Below, piece by piece: positions 32,959 to 41,673 of a DNA stretch of 64,000 nt. Both the position numbers and the translations under genes were made by a program. The notes below the pieces were generated by a model. The model saw only the letters and a program-made list of their open reading frames with translations, made no database searches and had not been told where the DNA came from. The DNA comes from Streptomyces collinus Tu 365 (GTDB lineage Bacteria; Actinomycetota; Actinomycetes; Streptomycetales; Streptomycetaceae), in NCBI RefSeq assembly GCF_000444875.1, contig NC_021985.1:248001-312000 (forward strand), in the 5' to 3' direction. Position 1 is the first letter of the stretch; each line of letters opens with the position of its first letter.

Positions 32959-32970
32959 AGGAATCGACGA

Positions 32971-35487
32971 TTACTCCCCCCGGTTGCCAGATTCAGCGGA
33001 GCTCCTGTCATCCCTTGTGCAGGACGGGCAGGGCTGCGTTTCAGCCAGTGCGGATCTCGGAAGTGCTCCGCGGTACTTCGCGACGATATTGCGGTTCAGA
33101 CCCATCACGTCAGCAAGTGCTCGGTCGTCGAGTGGTTGCGGAGGCAGCCGCCAGACCAGTTGCCCGGCAATTGCTCGGATCAACCAACAGGCCACGTAGT
33201 ACAGCTGAGCATGGGCGGGGAATCCCGTATCCGCCAAGTCATGGAGCTTGGAGTGCTGCATCTGCAGCACCCGCGGCCGGTACTCGAGGGGAAGCAACCA
33301 GGCCACCCCTGTTGACATCCGCACCGCTGCCAGCGACGGCGCCGACTCGCGTGCGACCATGGCTGGGTGCTCGCCGGGTGTGGCGGATTCCGTGCGGAAC
33401 AGCTGGTCGAGTGCCCTTCGCAGCTGCTTCACCTGGTAGCGGAAGTAGATCTTGTCGTGAGGGAGGTCCGGGCCTCTCGGTTTGCTCAGTGCGCGGAAAA
33501 GTCCCCCCGCAGGACGCTCGGGGAAGTACTCGCGGTGATGGCAGAGATCGCTGGCAAGCCTGTCGAGGAGCTCGCGGACGTATTGAAGCGATGACAGGTC
33601 GGCGAAGGTGTCGCCGTGGTCCAGGGCGCGGCGCAGAGCTTGAATGCGGCGGATCACCGGGGTGAAGTCGTCGTAGTAGAGATAGATGGTGCCGAAGCTC
33701 AGTTCGGCGTCGATTTTACGGATCCGGAAGCGGGCAAGCTGCCGAGCGAGGCGGTTCCGTGCCTCGCTCAAGTCGTCTCGCTCGGCGAGCAGGAGGTCCC
33801 CGACGCGACGCAGTTCGTCGAGGAGGGTGACGCCGTCGAAGGGCTGCCCGCGGTCCTGCCTCGCCAGAATGTCGTCCAGTTGCTGTTCGCCGCGTTTGAG
33901 CAGCGCGAGGTACCGGCTGGCAGCGTCTTGGGTGAGGGCGTTGGTCACCGTCTTGGCGACGTCCTCGTCGGCCGCCAGCCGCGTAAGGAGCCCGAGGGCC
34001 CGCGTGACGTGGTCGTCGGAGGGCAGGTCCAGCACCCTGCCCAGCAGTTTCGGTTCCTCGTCGCGGCAGACTTGCAAGACCAACCGTTCGCCGACGGGGT
34101 CGGGGCGTAGCGGGGTGTACACGCTGTCGCCGGTGGACCCTTGACGCCAGTACCGGCCGCGCAGCCACTGGTCCACCTGATCTCGTAAGACGGCATCGCC
34201 GGCCAGGACGGGAAACTGGGCGAGTATGGCTTCGGCTTCGTCTTCATTGGCTGCGCCTGCGGTAAGCGTCACCATGGCCACGCACCGGCGAAGCAGCGGG
34301 ATGTGTGCGCTCAGGGCTCCACTCGCGTTGCTGCGCCACACCTCGGTCTCGTGGTTGAGCACCCGCTCAAGCAGGTCTCCCGTGCCGTGTCGTGGGTCCG
34401 GCCCGGTCCAGACCGCGTCCACCGCCGCGCACAGCACTTCCAACGGCAGAGCGCCCGGGTCCTTGACTTCCCTCACTGGCGGGTCGGGCCTCCGCCCGCG
34501 ACTGAACGCGGCTACTCCGTCGGCGAACAGTTGCCGGCGTTGCGCATCGGTCAATTCCGGGAGGGCGATCGTCTGCGCCTGCTCCAGGGCGTTCCACACG
34601 GCGTCGCTGGCTCGTTCACCAAAGCACTCACGCAGGTCCCGCAGCGCCTTTTCGGGGTATTGGGCGAGGCGGGCGAGCAGGAGCAGCCGCACCCGCTCCG
34701 ACGTCGAGCACGTCATATCCTGCAGTCGGCGTGCCAGCACCTCTGGCTGTGTTCCTCCGAAGTCGTCCACCACAAGAAGCCGGTCGCCTAGTGCGGTGTC
34801 GACCCGCCGGTCCTCCATGTTCACGAACCCGGCCGTCCAGCCATTCTCGGTCTGAGCCTTGCACACAGTGATGGCGTAGCGGGTCTTGCCGGCGCCGCCA
34901 GGTGCCTCGACATAGCGAACTGCCAAGGGCTCAGGGCCGTCACACCAGGCGGCGAACTCCGCAGTGACCTCGGGAAACAGATACGGCACTATCTCGAACT
35001 TGGCGAGCAGTGAAAGGGCGGGCGTGTCTTGGCCTGGATGTTCGAGGGCGGGGGCGCGCCACGGCTGTGTGAGGAGGTTCCCAGCGCGCTTCCGCGTTCG
35101 GTCGGTGGCGGTTTGCTCGTCCTCGGCGGGGTCGCTCGGATCGTGGTCCCGGCCGTCATTACTGGCCACTTCGAGGATCGTGACGAGCCGCTGGTGCCGG
35201 TGGCGCCACAGCTTTCTCTCGACCAGGGCCTTGCTGAACGGATCGGAGGCCGTGGCGCAACGCTCGCACGCGTCGAGGAGCGCCATCACGGTGTCCAAGT
35301 CCGGGGGCCTGACGAACTCACCTTGAAGAAGCCGGTGGACGCTCGACTTGCTGGGGACTGGGCCGCCGACCGCCGCGTGCCGGGAGATCGTCCGGGCCAG
35401 CTTCGCTGCACTTGGCTGGCCCGCCGCCCTGTGCACCTCCCGCAGCCACGCGGCGAACTGCTTCCGTGCCTTGTCTGCCCGCTGCAA
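32971..35487 (-). CDS. large HTH-P-loop NTPase (STAND-like)
   Basis: 838 residues from TTG 35487 (GGAGGGG upstream). An N-terminal HTH-like part (about 25-75; KLARTISRHAAVGG, PSKSSVHRLLQGEFVRPPDL) resembles the regulatory HTH of Streptomyces XRE proteins. A P-loop ATPase follows: Walker A GGAGKT at 197-202, Walker B LLVVDDFGG at 237-245, with AAA/STAND-like downstream helices. The rest is a long helical array without recognised repeats, ending with a second HTH-like motif (DDRALADVMGLNRNIVAKYR) and a CxxC (CPSC). The layout suits signal-transducing STAND ATPases, which in bacteria include regulators and anti-phage sensors; its actual role is unknown. Confidence 0.7.
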   Translation of the reverse strand: MQRADKARKQFAAWLREVHRAAGQPSAAKLARTISRHAAVGGPVPSKSSVHRLLQGEFVRPPDLDTVMALLDACERCATASDPFSKALVERKLWRHRHQRLVTILEVASNDGRDHDPSDPAEDEQTATDRTRKRAGNLLTQPWRAPALEHPGQDTPALSLLAKFEIVPYLFPEVTAEFAAWCDGPEPLAVRYVEAPGGAGKTRYAITVCKAQTENGWTAGFVNMEDRRVDTALGDRLLVVDDFGGTQPEVLARRLQDMTCSTSERVRLLLLARLAQYPEKALRDLRECFGERASDAVWNALEQAQTIALPELTDAQRRQLFADGVAAFSRGRRPDPPVREVKDPGALPLEVLCAAVDAVWTGPDPRHGTGDLLERVLNHETEVWRSNASGALSAHIPLLRRCVAMVTLTAGAANEDEAEAILAQFPVLAGDAVLRDQVDQWLRGRYWRQGSTGDSVYTPLRPDPVGERLVLQVCRDEEPKLLGRVLDLPSDDHVTRALGLLTRLAADEDVAKTVTNALTQDAASRYLALLKRGEQQLDDILARQDRGQPFDGVTLLDELRRVGDLLLAERDDLSEARNRLARQLARFRIRKIDAELSFGTIYLYYDDFTPVIRRIQALRRALDHGDTFADLSSLQYVRELLDRLASDLCHHREYFPERPAGGLFRALSKPRGPDLPHDKIYFRYQVKQLRRALDQLFRTESATPGEHPAMVARESAPSLAAVRMSTGVAWLLPLEYRPRVLQMQHSKLHDLADTGFPAHAQLYYVACWLIRAIAGQLVWRLPPQPLDDRALADVMGLNRNIVAKYRGALPRSALAETQPCPSCTRDDRSSAESGNRGE

Positions 35488-35500
35488 CGCCCCTCCCCCC

Positions 35501-35526
35501 GGCGTCCCACAATGTCCCGGGACGCC
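35501..35526. promoter_or_regulatory. inverted repeat at the NTPase start, candidate operator
   Basis: GGCGTCCC, 10 bases, GGGACGCC: 8-bp perfect arms 14 bases upstream of the TTG start. The NTPase carries its own HTH domain, so autoregulation through this site is plausible. Confidence 0.4.
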
Positions 35527-35659
35527 CCGCGTTCTGGGGCCCAGCCTAGGCCGCGGTCCGCGGCAATGAGGCCGGTATCCCGATTCGACCCGACTTCCGC
35601 CAGCGGTCGCCCAGGCGCCAGAAGGTGCTCCTGTCACCGGCTAACGAACGGAGCACACG

Positions 35660-35839
35660 ATGACGCTGCACGACCTCCTCGACACCCTCGGCCCCGTCGG
35701 CCTACTCGTCCTTCTCTGCACGGTCATGATTTTCGTGGGGGTGGTGCTGCCGACCATCTGGTCGCGCCACCCCTACCGCCGTACTGCCGCTCGCGCGACC
35801 ATGAACACTCTCCTCGATGCGCTGCGCCGGCATCTCTAA
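35660..35839 (+). CDS. small single-pass membrane protein, divergent from the NTPase
   Basis: 59 residues; ATG 35660 with GGAG seven bases upstream. One long hydrophobic helix (about 11-33; GPVGLLVLLCTVMIFVGVVL) is followed by a basic segment (WSRHPYRRTAARA) and a short amphipathic tail. The basic segment after the helix predicts the C-terminus in the cytoplasm. Its start is 172 bases from the NTPase start on the opposite strand. No family was recognised; pairing of a sensor NTPase with a tiny membrane protein is suggestive of an effector arrangement but unproven. Confidence 0.65.
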   Translation: MTLHDLLDTLGPVGLLVLLCTVMIFVGVVLPTIWSRHPYRRTAARATMNTLLDALRRHL

Positions 35840-35883
35840 ACGGAGTGAGATTGACGACTGGCCTCTCCCGCCGCACCGGCACC

Positions 35884-36024
35884 TCACGCGCCCTGGACGG
35901 CCTGCTGGGTGTCCGACTTCGAACTGCCGGAGCTGTCGTCGAAACCACCGCCACAGGCGGCGAGGGTGAACATCAGCACGGCGGCGGGTGCGGGGAGGAG
36001 GGCACGACGGGACAAGGTACGCAT
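35884..36024 (-). CDS. very small lipoprotein
   Basis: 46 residues; ATG 36024 with GGAG seven bases upstream. The N-terminus RRALLPAPAAVLMFTLAACG contains a lipobox LAAC for signal peptidase II, followed by GGG and a short hydrophilic serine/aspartate-rich tail. The mature peptide would be only about 23 residues on a lipid anchor. It could also be the 5' part of a longer lipoprotein gene cut short, because Streptomyces has many lipoproteins with this start. Confidence 0.6.
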   Translation of the reverse strand: MRTLSRRALLPAPAAVLMFTLAACGGGFDDSSGSSKSDTQQAVQGA

Positions 36025-36182
36025 GAGCGGTCTCCAGCCTCCGGGGATTCAACCGGTAGCTCCGGTACTTCAGCCGGTGCTCAGACGGCACGTCCGGCAC
36101 TACGGCAGGTGGCGGACAGGACGAGAACGGAGCCAGCGACTCCTGTGGTAGGACTTCGACCACCACCCACAAAGGCGCGGCT

Positions 36183-36504
36183 CCTTCGCCGCCGTGATCC
36201 GGTACACCGACGATCAGGGCGGCGGCTGTACCAGCACCGGTCCCGAGTGCGAGTCGGCCTACGTCTACGGCAGCCCGTGGGCTGGAGGCGCCGAGACCCG
36301 CTCACGGAGAACACGCCAATCACCGTGACCTGCAAGATCACAAACGGTCGCAGTTTGGGCAACAGCGTGGGACCCATGTAGCGGTCCCACGCCACCGCCC
36401 TACACCACCCCTGGTTTCACCTGGACAGCGACAAGGGGGCAACCGCCGTATAGGCGGAGCTGCTGCACAACGTGAGCGTCAGCGCCGTGCCCAATTGCTC
36501 CTGA
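36183..36504 (+). pseudogene. decayed SH3-like secreted protein gene
   Basis: The plus strand carries ITVTCKITNGRSLGNSVGPM, a stop, then HPWFHLDSDKGATAV, a second stop, then AELLHNVSVSAVPNC. In intact relatives these join into one SH3-type C-terminal module (VTVTCKxxNGxxV, WxKLDxGxYVYAELLYN, VPxC). An earlier segment (ECESAYVYGSPW) lies in a different frame. Two in-frame stops and a frameshift show inactivation. An intact secreted SH3-like gene lies 59 bases further on, on the opposite strand. Confidence 0.5.
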
Positions 36505-36562
36505 GGTCTCGTTGCGGTGTCAGGCGCCGAGCGGCGTGTGGCAGCGCGATCGGGACAGGAGG

Positions 36563-36901
36563 TCAGCAGGGCGGCACCCGAGTCGGCTTGGCAACGAGAG
36601 ACGCGTGGACAAAGCCGATCCAGTTGTTAGTTCCGTTGGACTGCACGGTGGAGTAGTACCAGCGGTTGGTCCAGTAGTTGCCCTGGGCCCACTGACCGTC
36701 CTTGTAGCACATCATGTCGACCATGCGGCCGTTGGGCGCCTTGCCGATGATCGCGGAGTTGGTCGTGGCCGCCCCGCGGACGTAGGCGTAGCCGGAGTTC
36801 GAAGAGACGTAACTACCAGTCCACGCCGACGCGGGTGAGGCGGCCAGACCGCACAGGGCGGCTCCCGCCGCAACGAGGCCACCTACCAGATGTGAGCGCA
36901 T
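36563..36901 (-). CDS. secreted SH3-like domain protein
   Basis: 112 residues; ATG 36901 with GGAGAGGGG upstream. A clear Sec signal peptide (LVGGLVAAGAALCGLAASPA, cleavage after ASA) precedes a compact domain with AYVRGAATTNSAIIGKAPNG, MVDMMCYKDGQWAQGNYWTN and a terminal VPPC. The two cysteines probably form a disulphide. Bacterial SH3 domains of this kind often bind cell-wall peptides. An upstream in-frame extension to 37303 was rejected for lack of signal peptide logic. Confidence 0.8.
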   Translation of the reverse strand: MRSHLVGGLVAAGAALCGLAASPASAWTGSYVSSNSGYAYVRGAATTNSAIIGKAPNGRMVDMMCYKDGQWAQGNYWTNRWYYSTVQSNGTNNWIGFVHASLVAKPTRVPPC

Positions 36902-37015
36902 TGTTCGCTTCCCCTCTCCTCGACAGAAGGACCAGGACGTTACGGGCGCTTTGGATCCGCCAGCCAGACGGGTGAGGGGGCGCGTTGACGTGTGTACGGC
37001 GCGCAGAGGGAGCGC

Positions 37016-37092
37016 GCAGCTGCCAGGCCGTGGGCCCCGGTGCTTCGTTTTGAAGCATGCTCGGACGGGGGTGCGTGGCGCCTGGCAGCTGC
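37016..37092. promoter_or_regulatory. long inverted repeat with nested hairpin in front of the 37097 gene
   Basis: GCAGCTGCCAGGC at 37016-37028 pairs perfectly with 37080-37092. Inside it, TGCTTC-GTTTT-GAAGCA (37041-37057) forms a second hairpin. The outer stem ends four bases before ATG 37097, covering the place where a ribosome-binding site would be. It may control translation, or be a DNA-level repeat. Confidence 0.4.
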
Positions 37093-37096
37093 TCGA

Positions 37097-37555
37097 ATGG
37101 ATGTTGCAGTCTGGTCGGCGGCGATCACGGGAGGGACAGCTCTTTTCGGGGTTGCTCTGGGCACTGGTCTGACACTGTTCGGAGAGCGTGCCAAGTGGCG
37201 GCGAGAGAGTCGGCAGAGCGAACAGCGAGAGCGCGCTGAGCGACTTGAGGACTTCATGCTTGCCGTGGAGGAGGCCAGGCAGCTTGCCCATCAGGCCACG
37301 CACGGCAACATGGCCGAGGCAGCGCTGCTCAAAGCACGGTTCGAGCAGCTCATGGCCACAGTCGCCCTGAAGGTGGTGCGCATTCGGCTCGTCGAGCCGG
37401 GGGAAGTCGCCTCACGGGTGCAGATCGTCCACCAAACCGCGTGGAAAGCCATGACCGAGTCAACCGAGTCGACCAGCACACGCCGGCTGGATGAGCTGTC
37501 GACGGCGCTGACGGATCTCATCCGCGTGTGCCGGGGCACGCTCAAGGACCAGTAA
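37097..37555 (+). CDS. membrane-anchored hypothetical protein
   Basis: 152 residues from ATG 37097. One N-terminal hydrophobic helix (about 4-24; AVWSAAITGGTALFGVALGT) is followed by a highly charged, probably coiled-coil segment (AKWRRESRQSEQRERAERLE) and a helical domain. This topology, one membrane pass with a long cytoplasmic helical part, recurs in uncharacterised Streptomyces proteins. There is no clear ribosome-binding site; the region is within a stem-loop. Confidence 0.6.
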   Translation: MDVAVWSAAITGGTALFGVALGTGLTLFGERAKWRRESRQSEQRERAERLEDFMLAVEEARQLAHQATHGNMAEAALLKARFEQLMATVALKVVRIRLVEPGEVASRVQIVHQTAWKAMTESTESTSTRRLDELSTALTDLIRVCRGTLKDQ

Positions 37556-37769
37556 CACGGCCACAGCGACCGTCTTACCGTCCATCAGGATGCGTGGTTC
37601 AGAGAAGCCACCCCTTCGCCCCGTCAAGCAGCTCCCTACGATGTCCGCGTGCCGGCCACTCTCCTCGACAAGATTGCTTCGGGCGCACTGGGCCTCGTAC
37701 GACGCACACGCGCGGCCCGGAGTGCACCCATCGCAGGTAGGGAACCGGATGCGCACCACCGGCCGTCGA

Positions 37770-38507
37770 TCAGGCCCGGGTGTAGCCGCCGTCGGCGAAG
37801 AGTTCGGCGCCGGTGACGAACGACGAGGCGTCCGAAGCCAGGAAGAGGGCGGCCTCGGCGATTTCCTCGGCGTCGGCCAGCCTCCCCAGTGGCACGGTGG
37901 CCTCGGCGAACTGGTCGGCGGCCGGCCCTGCGGCGCCCAGCAGGCCAGGGGTCCGCGTGGGTCCCGGGCTGAGCACGTTGACCCGGAATCGCCGCTCCCG
38001 TGACTGCCGGGCCCAGTTGTGCACGAGGTTGCTCACCGCCGCCTTCGAGGCGCTGTAGACCTCGAGTTGCTCATTGGGCCGCACGCTGTTGCTCGAGCCG
38101 ACGACCACGATGGAGGCGTTCTCCGCCAGCAGCGGGAGTGCCTTCTGAACGGTGAACAGTGGGCCCTTGACGTTGACGGCGAGGGTCAGGTCGACGTTCG
38201 CCTCGGTGTGGGCGCCGAGCGCGGCGTCCGCGACGATTCCCGCGTTGGCCACCAGCACGTCGATGCGTCCGGCCTGCTCGCGGACTCGCGCGTAGAGCGC
38301 GTCCAGGTCGGCCAGGTTCGAGACGTCGGATCGTACGCCGGTGGCCGCAGGGCCCAACTCCTTGACTGCCGCCTCGAGGCGGTCGATGTCCCGGCCGGTC
38401 ACGAAGACCCGTGCGCCCTCCCGGACGAAACGGTGGGCGATGGCCAGCCCGATCCCGCTGGTCCCTCCGGTGATCACGGCCACCTTTTCCTGCAGCACGC
38501 CTGACAT
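37770..38507 (-). CDS. SDR-family oxidoreductase
   Basis: 245 residues. Classical short-chain dehydrogenase: cofactor motif TGGTSGIG, NAG in DVLVANAGIV, catalytic serine in VVVGSSNSV, and YxxxK in VYSASKAAVS. RFVREGARVFVTGRDIDRLE suggests NADP(H) preference because of the arginine after the second strand. The substrate is unknown. It is divergent from a TetR gene with a palindrome between, so it is most likely the regulated target. Confidence 0.9.
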   Translation of the reverse strand: MSGVLQEKVAVITGGTSGIGLAIAHRFVREGARVFVTGRDIDRLEAAVKELGPAATGVRSDVSNLADLDALYARVREQAGRIDVLVANAGIVADAALGAHTEANVDLTLAVNVKGPLFTVQKALPLLAENASIVVVGSSNSVRPNEQLEVYSASKAAVSNLVHNWARQSRERRFRVNVLSPGPTRTPGLLGAAGPAADQFAEATVPLGRLADAEEIAEAALFLASDASSFVTGAELFADGGYTRA

Positions 38508-38522
38508 GGCGAACCCCTTCAG

Positions 38523-38565
38523 TTATGGAATGGATCGTCCATAACGTAGCCAGTAATGGACGATC
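38523..38565. promoter_or_regulatory. palindromic operator between SDR and tetR
   Basis: A 22-bp palindrome TTATGGA-n8-TCCATAA (38523-38544) overlaps a second inverted pair GATCGTCCAT (38533-38542) and ATGGACGATC (38556-38565). The shared half-site is ATGGA. The arrangement allows one or two TetR dimers to block both divergent promoters. Confidence 0.65.
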
Positions 38566-38591
38566 GAGTCAAGAACGAATAGACTGAGGCC

Positions 38592-39233
38592 ATGCCGAGA
38601 CCACGCGCCTTCGACGAACGCCAAGTCCTGGAGCGGGCCCGGGAACAGTTCTGGGCGACCGGCTACGCAGGAACCCGGATGGACGACATCGCCCAGGCGA
38701 CCGGCCTGGGCAAGGGCAGCCTGTACGGCGCGTTCGGCGACAAGGCCAAGCTGTTCCACCGTGTATTTGGCGACTGGTGCACCGCAGTCGTCGAGGTGGC
38801 CGAAGGGCGTCTGGCAGGCGGCCCGGATGCAGAGGCCTTGGCCCGACTGTCGGAATACGTGCACCTCATGGCGGAGAACACCGCCTCCGACAGCGAGCGC
38901 CGCGGGTGCCTGTTGGCCAAGGGCGCGGCGGAACTGGCCCAGCAGGATCCGACGGTCGCCGCACGGTCGGCCGAGACCATGACGGCACTGCTGACCCTGC
39001 TGCGAACGGAGATCAGCGCCGCCCAGCGCCACGGCGACATCGACAGCGCCGCGGATCCGGAGCGGCTGGCGGCACTGCTGCTGACGGTGGTCCGCGGTAT
39101 CGAGGCGGTAGGCAAGGCCGGCCTGGATCCGGAGACGCTGCGGAACGTTGCAGACACCGCACTCGCGGTCCTGCCCGTGCCCGAGGGGCAGAAACGCCTC
39201 GCAACCGGGCGCAGTGCGGCCCGTGAGAACTAA
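38592..39233 (+). CDS. TetR-family regulator of the SDR gene
   Basis: 213 residues. N-terminal HTH: QVLERAREQFWATGYAGTRM, IAQATGLGKGSLYGAFGDKA. The C-terminal part (RRGCLLAKGAAELAQQDPTV) fits the TetR_C subfamily seen in regulators such as AcuR/ComR-like proteins. The gene is divergent from the SDR gene, with the palindromic site at 38523-38565 between them; repression of the SDR and of itself is the likely role. Confidence 0.87.
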   Translation: MPRPRAFDERQVLERAREQFWATGYAGTRMDDIAQATGLGKGSLYGAFGDKAKLFHRVFGDWCTAVVEVAEGRLAGGPDAEALARLSEYVHLMAENTASDSERRGCLLAKGAAELAQQDPTVAARSAETMTALLTLLRTEISAAQRHGDIDSAADPERLAALLLTVVRGIEAVGKAGLDPETLRNVADTALAVLPVPEGQKRLATGRSAAREN

Positions 39234-39273
39234 CTTGGTGCCATCACGGCCACATGATCCGCCGCACACGGTC

Positions 39274-40345
39274 TAGTAGTGCTTCGTTAGGTTCTTCGTC
39301 TGCTGGTCGGTAGGGGGCGGCCGCAGGTGGTGCAGGTGCCGGTCCAGCACCTCAGCAGGTCCTGAATGACGTCGAGGACCTGGTAGAGGGTGAGGCCGGC
39401 GTCTGGGCTTTTGGGTCGAGTCGCCGGAGGGTGAGGAAGGCCTGGGCGGCGGTGACGAGGGGTGACGTGGTGGTGCCAGCCGCGCCAGGTGCGTCCTTCG
39501 AAGTGGTCCAGGCCCAGGCCGTGCTTGAGTTCGCGGTAGTCGTGCTCGATCCGCCAGCGCATCTTCGCCCACCGCACCAGATCGGTGATGGCCGTGGTGG
39601 CGGGGAAGTTGGTCATCCAGTAGCCGGTCGGCTCTTCGGCTTCTTCAGGCTGTTCGACCAGCAGGGTCCGCAGCGGCAGCACACCGTCCCACCGGCTGCG
39701 GCCACCGGCCTGTTCCTGGGCGGTGCGGCAGGCCTCCTTGCCCGACGGCCTGACCTGCAGAACGGCGAAGTGCGAAGTCATCGTGCCCTTTACTGCCCTG
39801 CCGCCACGTGACTTCCTCGAACACCGCGGCCTCTGCAACGAGGCCCGGCAGCGGCCGGGGCACCTCGCGGTATCGGGGCAGAGTCGGTGGGCCCAGCCCG
39901 CCATAGGCGGGTTGATACGGCTCCGCGTCGGCAGGCCGAGCGATCTCTTTCGGGTCGACGGCCACGACGTAGGACCAGCCGCGTTCCTCCAGCGCGAGCC
40001 GGAAGGAGACGCTGCGGCCATAGCCGGCATCGGCCACGATCACCGGCACGCTCAGGCCCTGTCCGGCCAGGCGGTCCAGCAGTCCCAGCGCAAGACGGGT
40101 CTTGGACACATGCCCGACCTCCTCGGGAATGCCGGCCCGCCGGCGCCGACCGTTGTCATGTGTCCATTCCTCGGGCAGGAACAACTCCCACTCCAACGGG
40201 CACGATGCCGTGTCGGTGGCCGCGTGGACGCTGACCGCGACCTGGCAGTTCGCCCGTTCCGGTCCTTGCGCTGGTGAACGACGTGGCCGGCCTCCCGAGA
40301 GGCCGCATGGTGCCACCCCGCTGATGCCCCTGGTGCAGCACAGTG
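39274..40345 (-). mobile_element. IS701-type transposase remnant, frameshifted and 5'-truncated
   Basis: Minus-strand frames reconstruct about two-thirds of a DDE transposase: ANCQVAVSVHAATDTASCPL, VPVIVADAGYGRSVSFRLAL, PAYGGLGPPTLPRYREVPRP, then after a frameshift MRWRIEHDYRELKHGLGLDH (the YREL/E region) and a further shift. The left end carries CTAGTAGTGCTTCGTTAGG, which looks like the outer end of such elements. No matching inverted end was found on the right, and the N-terminal third is missing, so the element is dead. It lies next to the tetR stop. Confidence 0.7.
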
Positions 40346-40713
40346 AGCTGGTGCGACGGCCCGGCAGGACGGGGCCCGACGCGCCGGAACGGCCCGGCGA
40401 ACCCGCGCCCACGGCCCGACGACAGACGGGCAGAACGGCGGCCGCGGACGGCGGCGACAAGCCTGCCGGCAGCCGCTCACCCGCGCCCCGCCCGGCCGCT
40501 GCTCTACCCCGCGGGATCGTGACGGCCGCCCGGCGGCGGCCAGGACGCGACGCGGCAGCGCGACAGTCGGGCGCACGGCCGGCCCGGCGACCGGGCAGGG
40601 CGGGCCTGGCGACCAAGGCCGTGGCGCCGTCAGCAGGACGGGCTAGGTCGTCTCTTCCCCGACCCATCGGACGGGCTCTGGTGGGATGCCGCCGGGCCGC
40701 TGCAGGAAGCCGC
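40346..40713. other. extremely GC-rich stretch without a gene
   Basis: Between the broken transposase and the LysR gene there is only shadow-like, proline/arginine-rich coding potential in every frame. No repeat or terminator stands out. Confidence 0.35.
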
Positions 40714-41601
40714 CTACTGCGCGAGGTCGGCGGGCGGGCGGCGGGCGAAGGCTGCGGTGAGGGCCTGCGCGAGAGCCTCGGCCCGGGGGTCGGGCGTGGT
40801 GGCGCGGCGGGCGGTGACGATGCGGCTCGGTGCGTGGCCGTCGACCGGGACGAAGGCGATGCCGGGGCGGGCGTGCCGCAGTGCCGCGCCGGCCGGGAGC
40901 AGGCCGACCGTGCCCTCCCAGAGGACGGCGTGCAGGCATTCCTCAAGGGAGGACACCACCGGACCCGGCACGTCGTCCGGGGCGCCGAGCCAGTACGCAC
41001 GCCACCGTGCGTCCGTACCCGGCGGCAGCCGGAAGCGCGGCCGACCGGCGAGTTCGGCGACGTGCAGCCGCGGGCGGCCCGCCAGAGTGTCGTCCGCCGG
41101 CAGAGCGGCCACGAGCGGCTCCTCGCCGAGCAGGCGGACCGTCAGGCCAGAGGTGTCGAAGGGCAGGCGGGTCAGCGCCAGGTCCACCCGGGCCTCGCGC
41201 AGGCCCGCGCTCGGATCGGTGATCGGCGCCTCGCGCAGCCTCACCCGCAACCCCGGCCGCTCCCGCCGCAGCGCGGACAGCGCCGCCGCGCCGACGTCCA
41301 ACCCGGCGCCCGCGACCGTACCGAGGACCAGAACCCGCTCGGACTCGGCGCCCCGGACCCGTTCACGGGCGCGCTCGGCGCGCTCCAGCAGGTCCCGCGC
41401 CTCCGCGAGTAGCACCTCGCCGGCCGGGGTGAGTCGGGCGCCGGTCGGGATCCGCTCGAACAGCCGGCACCCGAGGTCTGCCTCAAGCTCCCGGATCCGG
41501 CGGCTCAGCGGCGGCTGTGCCAGATGCAGGCGCGCCGCGGCCCGGCCGAAGTGGCCCTCCTCGGCCACGGCGACGAAGCAGCGTAGTGCCCGCAGGTCCA
41601 T
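40714..41601 (-). CDS. LysR-family transcriptional regulator
   Basis: 295 residues, the normal LysR length. The HTH is canonical: MDLRALRCFVAVAEEGHFGR, AAARLHLAQPPLSRRIRELE, LGCRLFERIPTGARLTPAGE. The remainder is the periplasmic-binding-protein-like sensor domain (VLVLGTVAGAGLDVGAAALS). It is divergent from a small carboxymuconolactone-decarboxylase gene, with a perfect inverted repeat between, the usual LysR arrangement. Confidence 0.92.
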   Translation of the reverse strand: MDLRALRCFVAVAEEGHFGRAAARLHLAQPPLSRRIRELEADLGCRLFERIPTGARLTPAGEVLLAEARDLLERAERARERVRGAESERVLVLGTVAGAGLDVGAAALSALRRERPGLRVRLREAPITDPSAGLREARVDLALTRLPFDTSGLTVRLLGEEPLVAALPADDTLAGRPRLHVAELAGRPRFRLPPGTDARWRAYWLGAPDDVPGPVVSSLEECLHAVLWEGTVGLLPAGAALRHARPGIAFVPVDGHAPSRIVTARRATTPDPRAEALAQALTAAFARRPPADLAQ

Positions 41602-41673
41602 GACCGGCCACGATACCGAGTTCGAACCCGTCCCTGCGAAATCGGTCTTGGACGCGGCCGCCCCCGTCGCGGT

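Noticed and set aside
36902..37303. N-terminal extension of the SH3-like secreted protein
   Set aside because: The extension would bury the signal peptide and overlaps the opposite gene at 37097; ATG 36901 has a good ribosome-binding site.
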